The position numbers and the translations under genes were made by a program. A stretch of DNA of 64,000 nucleotides, from NCBI GenBank assembly GCA_010405405.1, contig MU004240.1:1270882-1334881 (forward strand), read 5' to 3'. Below, in pieces: positions 46,302 through 58,982 of the stretch. The notes below the pieces were generated by a model. It saw only the letters and a program-made list of their open reading frames with translations, was not told the DNA's origin and made no database searches. Source of the stretch: Microthyrium microscopicum (Eukaryota > Ascomycota > Dothideomycetes > Microthyriales > Microthyriaceae). Position 1 is the first letter of the stretch, and every line of letters starts with the position of its first letter.

Positions 46302-48308
46302 CTACGACTGATTGCTACTGCCCTGTACATCTGGTAGCCGCACAGCGATATCGCCAGATTGTGTAATGTACCGCACCCAGGGCAGTGACGGATATTGAAG
46401 CTATGAGAATCATTGTCAGCAGAAGCTCCCAGAACCATAGAAATCACAATCCCAAGAAGAAGGACATGGGAAACGGCAAGGTTGGGCAAGTTGAGGGGGA
46501 GAGTAGCGGGCCGTCCCATTTTCTCCGGTGGTGGTGGGTGTGTCCAACGAGCGACCCAATGCTCAAGACGCGGATATCTGCGACCAATCGATGGCGCCTG
46601 CGCATCGGGAGAAATTATAGACACGGGCGTGGGAGAACTTGGCCTGTTCATGGCAAGACATGCATCAAAGCAACCACCACAGTACCTCAATTTCGGCTAG
46701 AAGCGGTATATAAATCAATGCCCGAATGCACGGATCGACAGACCAAGATCCAGCACGCCGGGTATAAGAAAAAGCAAAATAGGGTGCGAATAGAGCAAGT
46801 AAAGCCGAGCTCAGGAGGGGTTTTGGAAGTGAACATACCTTGGGTTCGATAATCTTCAAGTAGCGCACCTGGATGCCCGAGGTCGTGAAGTAAGGGATTT
46901 CAAACTTGACCTGGATTGGTCGTTTGCTCTTTCCACCGCCAACGCCGCCCATACTACCGCCAAAACCACCCATCATGCCACCGCCCTTGTCGTCGTCACC
47001 TCGTACGCTTGGCAAGCCGAGCTCAGCTCGCATCAGGAATTCCTTGAGACCGCCAAATTGCTTGATCTTCCATACAATACTCGAGTTTTCGGGCATGTAT
47101 TGAACGGTACCAATGTTAGTCCGGAAGCGAGGGCTGTCGGCATCGTCTGGCACGGGGATAATGATAGAGACGTTGTTGGCAGTTGAACGTCGTTTGAATT
47201 GAGCTCTAGCCTAGCTTGGCGTTAGTCATGATGAGGGGATGGATATGTGGGGGTTGAGCCATTGAGACATACCTTGAGCATATACTCTACACGACCTGGA
47301 TGGCTTTCGACCATGCACTCAACCCAAATGAGAGGTTTTACTTGTGTGTTTAGTCGATAGCTCATCAGCTCAAACTCGCCGTCGGGAGGGATGAAGCTGA
47401 TTGTTCGATCGTTTTCAAATCGACTTAGTCTAACGCATTGGTGGAATTTGACGTCCTCCATCTCTACGGCTTTCCCACGAGTTGCTCGACCTGTGGTTTC
47501 GAACATGACCTTGTCGTTCAGCCCCAGCCTTAGCTCCGGCATTCCAGAAAGATAACATTTCATCTTGACAGCACCTAGAATCTCGGATCTTAATACATTT
47601 CCTGTGGAGCTGACCAGCAGATTGAGCGATTCGATGACATCCAAAAACACTTCGTTCTTTCGATATCGAATGCCTTCGCTTCTCCAACTGACCGCATTTG
47701 TGACTGCGATTGGCGGTCTTGCAACCTCGAGACTATGGGACTCTTGTGTAATGTACCTGATCACCAATTAGCCAAACCCCGACCAAGTACATCACCTTGA
47801 CGCACTCTTGTAATATCTTGGATTCTGTTGTCTGAGGATATCCAAAATCCATCATCTCATCCAGCAGCTCGTATATTATGACAAAGTTATCCCGTATCGA
47901 CTCCTCTTCCAGTTGTTTGAAGTACTCGGTGAATACCTCCACAATTTTGTGAAGGAAGAGTAATATTTCGGCGGCATTGGTATTGCGTTTCGTCAGGGCG
48001 AGGACGTAGAGATTGTTGTGACGGATGTAAAGGTACTATCCAGCATACTGTTAGCACTTTCGTTCTCATACAAAAGTGACATGTCGCATACGTTGATGCC
48101 TTCGCGAGAGAAACAAGGAGGTACGGCGGAGCTTTCTTCTTCGGCTTCGCTGAGGAGGATTGGGAATTTTTCGACGGCGGACATGGGAATGTCGCCTCTG
48201 TAGTTCCGAGCCAAAAGGGTCTATTCATGGTCAATTTTTGGACATAGCGATGTCGCGTATGGTACGCACTTTGCCCTTGAGGTCGAGGAAGAAGAGCGCT
48301 GACGCCAT
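46302..48308 (-). CDS. APM1: AP-1 adaptor complex medium (mu) subunit
   Basis: Six exons (48270-48308, 48092-48220, 47806-48035, 47273-47756, 46839-47210, 46302-46400) encode 450 aa. The start MASALFFLDLKGKTLLARNY is diagnostic for AP-1 rather than AP-2 mu. The longin part continues YLYIRHNNLYVLALTKRNTN, IRDNFVIIYELLDEMMDFGY, QTTESKILQEYITQE. The mu-homology domain (about 170-450) includes SEGIRYRKNEVFLDVIESLN, KARAQFKRRSTANNV and GIQVRYLKIIEPKLQYPSLP, ending YITQSGDIAVRL. AP-1 sorts clathrin-coated cargo between trans-Golgi and endosomes; mu binds tyrosine-based signals. An unusual Gly/Met-rich insert (GGGMMGGFGGSMGGVGGG) lies near residue 385. The last intron is 438 nt, by far the longest in the window. 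Confidence 0.96.
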
Positions 48309-49023
48309 GATGCGCAACGGGTTGCAGGCAGTTGAAGGGTGATGGGGTTGATTCGATCAAGTTAGATTCGTGTATTCCGCATCTCTTTTCCAGTCAAAAG
48401 GTTGTATATGGCGGGCAAGGCTGTAAATTCGACATTCAGTGAACTTCTGCTGTCAATAGGTGAAGTGAGGGATGCCAAGGCCCCGCACGTGCCAGCCACA
48501 TCTGATAGTCCTCTTCTAAAACTCAGATCTCGACTTCTCTTTCTCTTCCTTTCACATTCAACGCATCTTATAGACAGTTCAAATCAGCAGCTCCAGTCTC
48601 GTGGCGTCTCGTCACAGGCTTTGCATATTCCATTGCCGTTTTGCGATTTTCCGATGCGAAGACTAACCTAAGATTCCATAAGAGCTGCCCCCGTACTACT
48701 CAATTATTGCGGCAGCGTCAGAGGAATTGCACATCCATTTCTTACACTACAGCTATCGTTTTCCATGCGGGATAAAAATGGTCTTGTTGACATTAGATTC
48801 TGGAGCCAACATAACCGTGGAATGGACTGTTGACCTTGCGATGGCTCGTAAAGAATCTTCCATTCGGTGTGTCCTGTCAAAAACCACCGCCTAACCAAGA
48901 ATTTCTATCATTGTGGGAACATTAACATCGTCCTATGTTATTCTAATCTGAATAGTTCTAAAATCTATTGTTTATTCTCAACTGTTTCATGTTCACATTT
49001 AGTCGTGACCCGCTCAGTCAAAA
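48309..49023. other. Intergenic region between AP-1 mu and sulfite oxidase
   Basis: It holds the promoter of the AP-1 mu gene and the end of the sulfite oxidase transcript. A pyrimidine-rich plus-strand segment (about 48515-48560) has no coding support. Confidence 0.6.
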
Positions 49024-50389
49024 TCAAATAACCGTCAAATCCGCGGACTCACCCCAAGCATTATAACCCACGCCTCTCAGTGTCCACTGGCCTTCTCGCG
49101 GTTGCAAGTTACCCTTGAAATCAGTTGCTCTGGAAAGCACCCTTCCTGACCCTTTGGCAACTCGAACCTTAGTCCTCCAGAGGCACCAGGCCCATCTTAC
49201 ACTCTTTCTACCATCTTCAGAGTCTAGGATTGAGCAGTCATTTCCTCCAAAGTCCAGCACTGCTTCAGTCCAAGTCCTGCCATCGTCACCACTGACTTCA
49301 ACCTTGACAACTGGTCCATCCATGCCGGCAGGAACTGCGTAACCTCGCACATCAATCATCCCGTTCTCATCTCGCCTCACTGTCGTTCCCTGTCTTGGAA
49401 TGCCAACAACACTATTTACTGGCATATCGTTCATGGGAGGCGTGCTATCCCAGAACTTCTCCGCTTCCTTTGCATCTACGGCTTCCGGAGGTAGCATTTT
49501 ATAATCTCGTTGCTGATAGAAATGCCGCGACTCGTGCATTTGTACTGTAATGCGATCCAGCCACTTGACAGACCGCGCACCTAGGACACCCGGAACAACA
49601 GCACGAACCGGCGCGCCATGCTTAATCGTTAATGGCGCTCCATTCATCTATTCCATCAGCCAGTTTGTCCCCAGGAAAAGAGAATCCAGGCCTACCTCAA
49701 GTGCCAAAATCACATCCGCATCCTCACACATCGCCCGCTCCAACGCCACACTACCACCATAGTTCGCCGCGTCCTGGCATTTCATCCCATCGCACACAAA
49801 CTCAACATGACCCACCCAGCCCTTTTCGCCGCGCACAGAGTCATCTAGTCCAGCCAGGCTTAGCACGTCGCATAGACGTGGGCCTCGCCATACGCAGTTG
49901 GCAATTGCGCCGTCAAACCAGTCGATGCCATTGACTTCCTTGATCTTAGTGCGCATCGTGTGGCGCCGGTTGCCAGCGCATTGCAAACAGCAAAGCACCG
50001 AGTGCTGTGGCAATGCGCGTAGGTCGGCGATGTGAAGGGACAGTGGCTTTTGAACTAGGCCGGTGATGGCGAAGGTGTGTGTATTTGGATCAATATGTTC
50101 GGGATACTCGCTGTGGTTGCGGTCGTAGGCTGTGGAGACAGGAGTGATGTAGCTGATAGACGTTAGTTACTATAGCAAACAGCCTCTAGATATTAATAGG
50201 CTGTTTGAGCAGTGGTAAGCGTACCTATCTAGTAACTCGGCGATATTGGGTTCTCGATTCTCTGGTTCCTCGCCAGTATACTCGTAGTCCTTGCAGATTT
50301 AGCAAATGACGTCATTTGTATACAGACTTCCCTTTCAGGCAGTCCGTATAGATACAAAAGGGGGTTTGGGTCGCACTCACTTTGGCCAT
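49024..50389 (-). CDS. Sulfite oxidase (molybdopterin domain type)
   Basis: Four exons (50381-50389, 50225-50289, 49696-50152, 49024-49647) encode 384 aa. The first exon is only three codons (MAK) in a strong GCCGCCATGG context; the join gives MAKDYEYTGEEPENREPNIA. The molybdopterin domain shows SLHIADLRALPQHSVLCCLQ and CAGNRR, with the molybdenum-ligand cysteine near residue 81, GIDWFDGAIANCVWRGPRL, GGSVALERAM and MNGAPLTIKHGAPVRAVVPG. The C-terminal dimerisation domain has GYAVPAGMDGPVVKVEVSGD and ends VGYNAWGESADLTVI. No N-terminal cytochrome b5 domain is present, so it resembles plant sulfite oxidase in layout. It has no obvious peroxisomal SKL ending. It oxidises sulfite to sulfate and would detoxify sulfite made by a sulfonate dioxygenase. 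Confidence 0.94.
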
Positions 50390-51352
50390 GGCGGCGATGG
50401 CGTGCTCAGTTGCGGGGCCCTACGATTGGCTAGATGCTTGCGTTGTTGGCTGGGGTAAATGTATGGTGTTTATATTGCCTTAGCGATACTTCTATTTACC
50501 AGGAGAATTTATATAAGGCTGTAAGATCCGTGATTGTCATCCACAGTCAATTATCGCGAGAATTGTCATTGAAGTGAAGTTGCGAACGGATCACATTTGC
50601 TTCATTTTGGCCCCTCCAGGCTCGGCTACCACCGGAACGGCGATTGCCTTCAGTCACCGCTTACGACAACTATCCCAACCAGCTCGTGATACATAATATG
50701 GAGATATCGGTGCTGATAACTCGTCGAATCTGTGACTGGCAGACCAAAACGGCAATATCATCACGGCCAGACTTTGTATCGTTCCAAAAAATACAACGGC
50801 TTGAAAGACTATTTATACCTTTTGAACCGTCTGGACAACGTAAGTTATCGGTGGCTGTAGTATCTTTGGAGTACAAAGTAGATAATCAGTAGAGTCTGCT
50901 ACTGGATCTATCTAAATTTAGGATTAGCTACTCTTGCTTATATCAATTATAACTCCTGGTCGATTCATATAGCTTCTGACGATCTGTTTGATATTCTACG
51001 CACGCGATAGATATTGAGGCGATTGGACTTGAAGAAGTTTCATGGTAGACATCAGAGTTTGTGGGAACATCACCCAGATAGGTCACTTCAAATTCACAAA
51101 ATATCTAGCCTTGCAAATCGAAAAGTGATCATAAGGTTACGCCTGGAGCCGATCAATATCGCAAATAGTCTCGGTCTCCGAATCCAGGCCCTTATCGACC
51201 AGAGTCTCACACATCGACTCTCCAACGATATCACGCCGCGGTTGTTCTAGTTTACTCTGCATCGGTTGAGCTTTCTTCATCAGTTGAGACAAAGAGCTGC
51301 CAGAACCTATTCTCGCCAGCCTCAGCCTCTCGTCCTTTTTCTGCTCCATCTC
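50390..51352. other. Intergenic region
   Basis: Promoter of the sulfite oxidase gene and 3' region of the next minus-strand gene. Frames here are short and lack domain features. Confidence 0.6.
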
Positions 51353-52747
51353 TCACGTCTTTTCCACCAGATCCTGCAGCGGAATCCAGTCTCGCCGAAC
51401 ACTCTCATCTCTAAAGATGGTAATGCCCAAAGAAAGCTCTGCCTCACCCTTGACAGCACCGTAATTCGCTGCTTGTTCCTTCACCGCGCCAAATCCACTG
51501 TACGCTGCATGCACATCCTCCACCACCCGCTTCTTCAAGTTCCGCCCCAGCCAAAAAGCCGCCGCAAACTCATCAGTCATCACAGCCCCACAAGCACCAA
51601 AGTCAAGCCACACCGTCGTCTGCACTCTAATCTCCTCATCCCTTTCACCAGACTGCAATTGCAGCGCCGAGGAGATACTCCAGTCTGCCGCACACCAATC
51701 GCACGAGTAACCCTTATCCAAATGAAACATCTTTGCTGACCACCCACCCACTCTATCAACAAGCCCTTGATACGCACCATGTGATGCCAAAGACAGTATC
51801 ACAACAGTATGCGCACACACGGCCAATCGAACTGGCAACTGCTCCGGTAATGACGTTGGCACCAGATCCTCCCTGCGTACTCTCAGCATCAACCGACCAT
51901 CCACGACTTTCGCGTCGAATGTCGTAGGACCTGGCGTCTGATATGTGCCCATGAACGTAGTTGATGCCAGTGGGTCACTAGCGATGATTGCAGCGTCCAG
52001 TGTTTGCGAGTTTATCCAGTCTAGGCCAATTCCACCATTACCCTCGAAGCCTTTCCAGCAGAGTCGCCGGCGGTCAGAACAGCCCGCGGAGCTGTCGAGT
52101 CCGGCGAGCGTATGAGTGCGCATGAGGAGGCGGAAGAAGTCATAGACGCGTTCACGGATGTCGTATATGTCACTGACTTGACTGGTAGCCAGTGACTTCC
52201 AGCCTTCGACGTGGTGGGTGCGTTTGATGCTGGCTGTTATGTCAAACCGGGAGAAATTGCTGGGGTTGAGAGGTGCGTTGAGACTATAAAACAGGGCGAG
52301 AAAGTCTTTGATGTAGTAGTCGTGGATGGTCAGGTGTGGATCTATTGGCGTATGAAACCAGAGGCATTGACGACAGAGGAGGGAATGGGGAAAGTGTTCG
52401 TCTATAGATTCCAGATAAGCTAGGCAATCGTTCTTGGTTTGCGTGTCCATGGAACTTCGTGTCTTGTCTATCAGGCTGAAAACTTCTGAGTTGCAGTAAT
52501 GGCCCGACATACGAGCACAGCACAATTCTCCTGTGGGAGTATTCCCACGATTGGGAAGTTCTGTTTTGCCATGGCTGTCGTTTGTAGATAGACTATTCAG
52601 ATCGCCTTTGAGTATAGTTCTTAGATGGGTGAGTTCATCCGTAGGCTGGAGGCCTATTGCTGTAATCCGTCAGCTATTTCTTTGTACTACCTTGTATTGG
52701 CACGATGTCTCACTCGTAAGGTTTTCGCAACCACGCTTTCCAGCCAT
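51353..52747 (-). CDS. Hypothetical protein with fungal CxxC/SCDWC motifs
   Basis: Two exons (52714-52747, 51353-52659) encode 446 aa. The start is inferred: the large exon is open well upstream of its first ATG, and splicing a short exon starting MAGKRGCENLT through a GTGAGA donor and a CTGACGGATTACAG acceptor restores the frame. A CRQCLWFHTPI motif near residue 115 and YSCDWCAADWSISSAL near 350 resemble cysteine pairs seen in fungal F-box-associated hypothetical proteins, and could bind zinc. No F-box was found at the N-terminus. The rest is globular without membrane segments. I cannot assign a function. Confidence 0.65.
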
Positions 52748-53041
52748 CGCTTGATGTATAACGAAATTCCAGCGCCGAACAGTATAGGTAACAGGTACTT
52801 GATAAAGTACTTGTTTGGTCGTAAGAGTAGTAGAAATGAGTTGAAGTTGGAGGTTTCAAGGTGGCTTAGACAACCCGCCCCCAAAACCAGCTCACAACCT
52901 CTCTCCTCTGTAGCCAAAGCAATCAATTCCACGATTCTGCCTCAGATAGCGCCGCAGCAGTAGGTTAGGGCGTTGAATGTTGTTGTTGTTGCCTCATTAC
53001 GATTGTATAACCATGCAATGCGAGACAGAATGTTGCTTAAA

Positions 53042-56000
53042 CTAATCCTTAGCAGCCTTATCCTTTCTCTTCCCATCCCTCGTCTTCGGGACCGCCAAAC
53101 CACCCTCCCCATTCCCACCACTATCGCTATCCTCATCCCCCTCACTAACATCATCAAAGTCCTGCGGCGCTTCTCCTTCATCGTCCGACGAATCGTCTGC
53201 ATCCACCAGCCCCGTCGCGCCCGCGTCATCTTTGCGACGCCGCTCAAAATCCTGTGCGTGCGCGCCGTGCAATATACTGCCCACACGCGACAGTCCACGC
53301 ACCAGCGGAGACTCGTCCGCACGCCGGCGGCGAAGTGATGGCGTGGTTACTGCGTGCCCGGAGCGTTGAGAACGCTCTGAACCAGTCGCTATGCGCGCCA
53401 TGTCGGCTGGTGAGCCTGTGGTCACTTGTGGTGAGACACCAGCAGGTGCGGTAGTTGGACCAAGGAAGCTAGCATCCGCAGCGCCAGCCTCCAAGGAGGA
53501 TGGAGAAGCATCGTGGAGCTCAAAGGGTAGTGGTACGTCGCGAGAAGCGCGGAAGCGGCCGACGTTGGTGCAGTGTTCGTTTTCAACTCGGAAGAGAATC
53601 CAGAGACCACGGCGGCAAACCTCAGAGAAGGAGACGAAGAAAGAGAGGACGGCAGAGTGCTGGAGTTCATTGTGGAAGATGGCGTAGAAAATCCAGTTGT
53701 GGCGGAGGATAGGATCCACGACGAGGGCGAGATAGTAGAGCCAGGTTTGCTTATAGGCGAGTGTTTTGCGGAGGAAGGGTTTCGGGGCTGTGGGGTCAAG
53801 AAGACTAAAGTCCATGACCAGGTCCCAAACGGTGCAGTAGACGCCGTTGATCGCGGCAAAAGTGATAAAGAGAGCAAGCATGTTCGATGTCTTATTAATG
53901 CGGTACATGCTCAGAGAAGTATAGAATAGGATGGTGAAGCAATACTTTCCGCAATTGACGAGATGAGGAAAGACATTGCGCGTGTCTCTGTAACGTCGGA
54001 CACATTGGATGGCGCGCCATATGCCAGGTAAGGTAGAAAAGAAGCCTAGCAATCGGGAGTTGGAAGAATTACACATGGCTTCGTTGTTCCAGTGATGCGC
54101 ATATAGACAGAAGAAAACTTCTATATTCTAGAAGGCTTTAGGACATGTATCGATATCAAGGGCTGTTGACTTACTCCCATGCTATATGTCAATGAACAGA
54201 ACATGTCACCCAAAAAGAAGTCTCGAAACTCGACAGGATACATTCCTGACCAAAACAACCGCCACTGTTTATGTTAATAAGGATATGCAATTGTAAAGTA
54301 AGACTTACGCATGCGTTCAAGAACCATGTCCTACCCTTCCAATACAGAATCGGTATAGGACAGAACAGTATCATGAAAGTAGTGAAAATGAGCATGACGG
54401 GGTAATATATAAACAGATCGTCATCCCCATAACGAGAGAAGTTGATCCAGAGGAAAAAGCCTAGCAAAGCCCAGAAGAAGCATGGCAGCTGATATCGTTA
54501 GTGAAGAACTTATGGTTCAAAAGAGCGACTTACCTCGCAGAGCTGTCTCCAGTCCAGGTAATCTCGAGCGTCAAACTCGAATATAAAGACATAATTGACC
54601 TTGGTGTTTGTCCAGAACTGACAAGCTAGACAGAAAAACAGAAACAATTGCAGCATTAAGAAATAGCCTGCATATATTTGCAGTAGATAGCTTGTCTGAG
54701 TGGCCAAAACCGAGTCCGGGCTGAACAAGAGCTGACCAGCCGCAGTGATGCCTTCAATACCAAATACTAGACCAGTTGCGATAGAAAGTCCATTCCGGAA
54801 CATGGCACCTCCATGATAAACCTTCTGCCTAGTCGCTTTCCGCAGCTTGTTAGCGGCAACTTTATGGTTGCCAGCCTCAAAGTATCTCGCATACAGATCT
54901 TCAACAGCTGTTATATGGCCGTCGAGCACATCACTTTTGGCGAAATATGCCGTGTTGACCTTCTCGTTCATATAGCGACCGGTAGGACGAGCCGTAACAG
55001 CCTTGTCGTACTTTTTGTTAATCTTCCGAAAAGCTGTTCGATTCAGCATTGTATATGACTTTAGAAGCTCCAGACTTCGATAGAACTCCTGTAGAGCAAG
55101 CTTGAGTTTCCGCTTTGCACTCCGATAGGGAATGTCAAACTCTTTAACACGTCTCTCATAATCTCGGAGGGCATCTATTGGTCTGAATGCTTCGGGAGTT
55201 CCGTGAGTCTCCATCGCCTTTGTTTTCTTCCCAATTCTTCCATTCAAGGCGGCGTCCCACGCACGGTCTGCTTTCAGAAGCCAAGCAGGTTTGTGGTTAC
55301 CGTTCTCGGGCTCGGATCCAGAGAGCGTAGCCTTAGAAGAGCCTCTTTTAGAAATCTTCGAACTAGCTCGGGCTTTGATCAAATCCTCCATTCTGCGATC
55401 CCTGAGAACATGCAATTGCTCTCGCAGTATAACTAGTCTGGAGGTCGCCTCGTCTTCTTTCTCTTTGTAAAAGTCTTCAATTTTCTCCAGTTCGCCATCC
55501 AGGAAATTGAAAAATGCTGTCTGTGCAGTTTCAAACTCCCGATATGCATCAAGTGGATAATCATTAACAGATCCAGGTGATGGTTGATAGCTAGGGCCCA
55601 TGGAGAAAAGTCGCCGCAAACGTGATGGCTCTGAAGTTGGCCCGGCAGGGCGAAACATGCTACTTCCCTTCCGCCGCGCAAGCTTATCACGCGATGGTGA
55701 GTTGGTCTTTCCCGCTTCATAAGCAGAGTCGCCATTTTCTTCCGAGTTCAAGGCGATTCTGGCCCTCTTAGGAGCCTTGCGCGCGGCCGTTGGACCTATA
55801 GCAGGATCCGGAAGTTTGAGTGATGGTGGCCCCAGTGCATTTGGAGCATTTGGAGGACTTCCAATGATACTGCCATATCTAACAGGTCCACCTGGCTTGT
55901 TATGAGGATCGTTTACAAAGAGCGGCTCTGTCTCGGGCGTGCGATGGGGGGTGGGGATTTTGCGAGGTTTCGTCTGGGTTTTGCGCGAGGAAACGCGCGA

Positions 56001-56399
56001 AAGATCTTCAGGAGGCACATTGTCATCTGAGCTGCTTTGCTCTGGTTCGGCTGTGAGCGGACCGGTAGTGAGCAGACCAGTCCCGACGGCGCCAACAGCG
56101 CGAGGAGGAGTGTTGAATATGGCACTGCGGAAGGAGGGTGCTACTGGGGTGCGGTTGATGTCTCGCAACGCGTGGTTAATGGCTTTGAGCCTCTTCTTCG
56201 CGACCTAGTGAATGGATAGATGGTTAGCGTACCAGTTTAATATGATTTAATTATCGGATGCAAGGACGTGGGGTGGATACCTTGTAGTTGAGATATTTTG
56301 CCTTCCATTCAGGAACAGCTTCGCGGTCCAACTCGCTGGAGTCTCTGATTAGCGTCGCGTCTTGGTAGCAGCAGAGGATACGTACGCGGCAAACTTCAT
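53042..56399 (-). CDS. SYG1: SPX-EXS protein (SYG1/XPR1 family phosphate sensor/exporter)
   Basis: Six exons (56386-56399, 56281-56335, 54534-56204, 54309-54488, 54175-54264, 53042-54127) encode 1031 aa. The N-terminal joins give MKFAAELDREAVPEWKAKYL and KVAKKRLKAINHAL, the start of an SPX domain that binds inositol pyrophosphates. The SPX domain (residues 1 to about 375) is interrupted by a long disordered insert and includes FFNFLDGELEKIEDFYKEKE and LKLALQEFYRSLELLKSYT. Membrane helices and the EXS domain follow: YPVEFRDFFLGDMFCSLTYS near residue 650, LFFSTLPG-type segments, WRAIQCVRRYRDT, VYCTVWDLVMDFSLLD and RHNWIFYAI. The C-terminal 150 residues are acidic and charged. Human XPR1 exports phosphate; yeast Syg1 was linked to pheromone signalling. 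All five joins restore conserved sequence. Confidence 0.95.
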
Positions 56400-57244
56400 G
56401 ATGAAAATGAATAGGCTCTACAAGCCGCAGCGAATGGGCAGAGCATTTATTGGATTTGAAGTGGAAGTGCCGAAGAAAAGAAGACTGGAGATGAAGAATG
56501 CACGTCCCTCGGTCCGACAAACATAAGGCTCGTTTTGAACTTTTGGTGGTGGTTTTTGAGTCGTTGACGTCTCCTGCAGATCAATCAACACTCTTCCTTA
56601 CTAGAGTATCTTAATACTAGTACTAGTACATACTCTGTACATGGGAGCCAAGCGAGCTTCATACAGTGGTAGTTACACTACTGTATCTTATCAACACTTA
56701 ATTCTCAAGAATCAAGACTTGCAAGACTCAAGAGTCATCCCACTTGGCTAATGTAGGAACCGAAATCACTGGCTTCAGTGCAATCCACAAATAAGAGGAG
56801 CTGTTCGTAGCACGTTCTCCGCCCAATTGTAAATAATCATCGAAGCTAGATGAATAACCACAGTTGCAGCATGTACATCCATCTAACCTATCAAAAAACA
56901 TACATGTTTAGAGTAGTAGCTTTTACAGCAGAGATATTGATTGAATGCAACCGGGAGGTGGTGGGGCAATGGGCTGTACGACTGACAGGGAAGTGCGGGG
57001 CGTTGCCATTAATAACATTTTTCCATCCTTTCCAGAGTTCGTTGACAAGGTTGGAGCACAACACATCTACACTCCAATCCTGCCAGTCAATTGATCTGCG
57101 AAACCATGATATTCCGTGAGACTGTTTCAAGACGCTTTTATTCCTTTTCATCTTAAGCTACTAGTATGCTTGGTAGACATATCGACTCATAGCAGCTGGA
57201 ATTCAACTTGGAGCTCTTTTGGCCCTAGCATCGTATGAAACCAT
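56400..57244. other. Intergenic region
   Basis: Promoter region of the SPX-EXS gene; CTAGTACTAGTACATACTC-like short repeats occur near 56620. No gene was recognised. The right end carries the 3' region of the CipC-like gene. Confidence 0.55.
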
Positions 57245-57744
57245 CTACCACCGGTTGCCGTATTGGTTCTGGAGTTCCCTTGGGGGAGGTCGGTTGTTTG
57301 GATTATAGTTATCGTCGTTTCCATAATGCTGATCATACATCTCCTCAGCACGCCTTCTTCCCTCATGTTTGGCCTTCTCAGAATCGACCCAGTCCATTCC
57401 CTTGGTCTATGTCATACAAGTGGTTAGATGACGGTAACTTGTGTCTAGTGATCTGATGGAGAACTCACCTCGACGAGCTTGTCGACTTCTCCGCCAACGA
57501 AGCCGGCTAGGAGCTCTTTGGCGAATGCATGGTTGACGACCTTGCCTATTGGAGTGCGTTAGCTTCCAGTCGTCTTGAGATATGGTATCAAATTCATCTT
57601 ACCTTCTTTGCGTTGATGATCTTCGAAAACTTTGAAGGCAGCGAAGGAGCCGGCGCCAGCGAGCACTTCATGGCCAAAGGAGCCTTCGTTGTGTTGGTCT
57701 GCGCTTTGCACGCGCTCGTAGTCTTGTTCAGATTGGCCCCACAT
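57245..57744 (-). CDS. cipC: CipC-like protein (DUF3759)
   Basis: Three exons (57603-57744, 57469-57545, 57245-57406) encode 126 aa. The start MWGQSEQDYERVQSADQHN was chosen over upstream methionines because family members begin at this point. The conserved core reads FGHEVLAGAGSFAAFKVFED, HQRKEGKVVNHAFAKELLAG, FVGGEVDKLVETKGMDWVDS and KAKHEGRRRAEEMYDQHYG. The C-terminal 30 residues are Asn/Pro-rich. CipC was first described in Aspergillus nidulans as induced by the antibiotic concanamycin A. Homologues are often strongly expressed during stress, spore germination or infection, but the molecular role is unknown. Confidence 0.93.
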
Positions 57745-58982
57745 GATGAATAGCTTTGAGTGGCAGTATACCGAATAGTATAAAGTGTACAAGTAGTTGT
57801 ACGAGAGGTATGATGTGATGTGGATCCAGCAACCCCCCGAGACACTCTGCTCTTTATATACCTTTCACGAGCAGCTCTAGAATAATCCACACAAACAAGG
57901 CCATGATCGGAACCTCTCGGTACCAGAGCTCGCCCCGCCCAAAGCTTGCTGTCTACACCATTGGAGCAAACGCAATGTACGAGGCCCTCTTAGGCAACTA
58001 GATGCTTATAGCGAATATGTCACTTTGGACGAAATACACGCAAGCTTCAGCTAAACCTGGACCCTTGGAGCCAAGAACATAGAGCAGAATCAGTGGCCAA
58101 TCCAATGGCGATTCAATCATAGCTTTGCAAGCTTTGCTGCAGCGTGAGAATTCAAGCAAGCTGAGGGAGAGCTTGTTTACGCAATTGATGGGGTTGTCCT
58201 AACCAGGCTGCCAGGGTCCATGTGGAGATCTCCAGTGCGGGAGTGTCCTGCCACAACGATTGAACATTGCTAAAGGGCATATTACCTTGAATCAGATCAG
58301 AAGCTTCATTGCCCTCGCTCGTATCCCTCTTGCACGGGAGCTGTTGGGTGGCTGTGATTGCACTGCCTCGCGCCGATATGAGTATGTGTTTGGAAAGCAA
58401 TATCGGCATGAACTATGGTTGGATATATTCCTCGCCTGCAAAAGATGATCGCGGTAGGGTTGATAGCGTGGAAATATGGTGGGGCGGAGCTCGTTCCGAA
58501 AGTCATTGGCAGAAGGCAAGGTCTAAGCATTGCCAAGGGGTATGTTTACGAAAGGCTTGATTCAAAAGGGACCAAGTGCGGATGACCTCTTTGAAGTGTA
58601 AAAGAAACATAACAGCAGAAGGATGCTCCATGGTATCTAGAGGAAGGTCCATCACATCTCATAATACAAGGAGACACACAAATGGTGTTCCAGACTCCCA
58701 AGGGAACCGACTAATATGGAGGTACCAAAAGATATACTATTCAGGGGCATAGGCACCTGGCTCTTTCGTCGGAGAGAGTAGCATAAAAGATGCCTAAGAT
58801 ATGTCAATCAACACATCGATCCGCACACTGACGAGCCCTCCAACAAACAGGTGATTAAAAATTATCATTACCACTTATATCCTTCATGGAAACTGCTGAA
58901 ACCGAAAAATGCCGTTATATTCGCTTTGTTGATGATGCTACACAGTTTTATATACCTAATTAACAAACTCTCATTCACAAAT
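57745..58982. other. Intergenic region upstream of the CipC-like gene
   Basis: About 1.2 kb without a gene. The left part should carry the CipC promoter; a TATATA-like run (CTTTATATACC) lies about 110 bp upstream of its start codon. Overlapping short frames at 58150-58560 on both strands have no domain support. Confidence 0.5.

Noticed and set aside
46295-46690. 131-codon minus-strand frame with a hydrophobic segment, looking like a small membrane protein
   Set aside because: It spans the last intron and, in the wrong frame, the last exon of the AP-1 mu gene, whose C-terminus is fully explained by splicing 46839 to 46400.
52687-52932. 82-codon minus-strand frame with a transmembrane-like segment before the 446-aa hypothetical gene
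   Set aside because: Its frame does not match the downstream exon across the only good intron; a different short exon inside the same stretch does.
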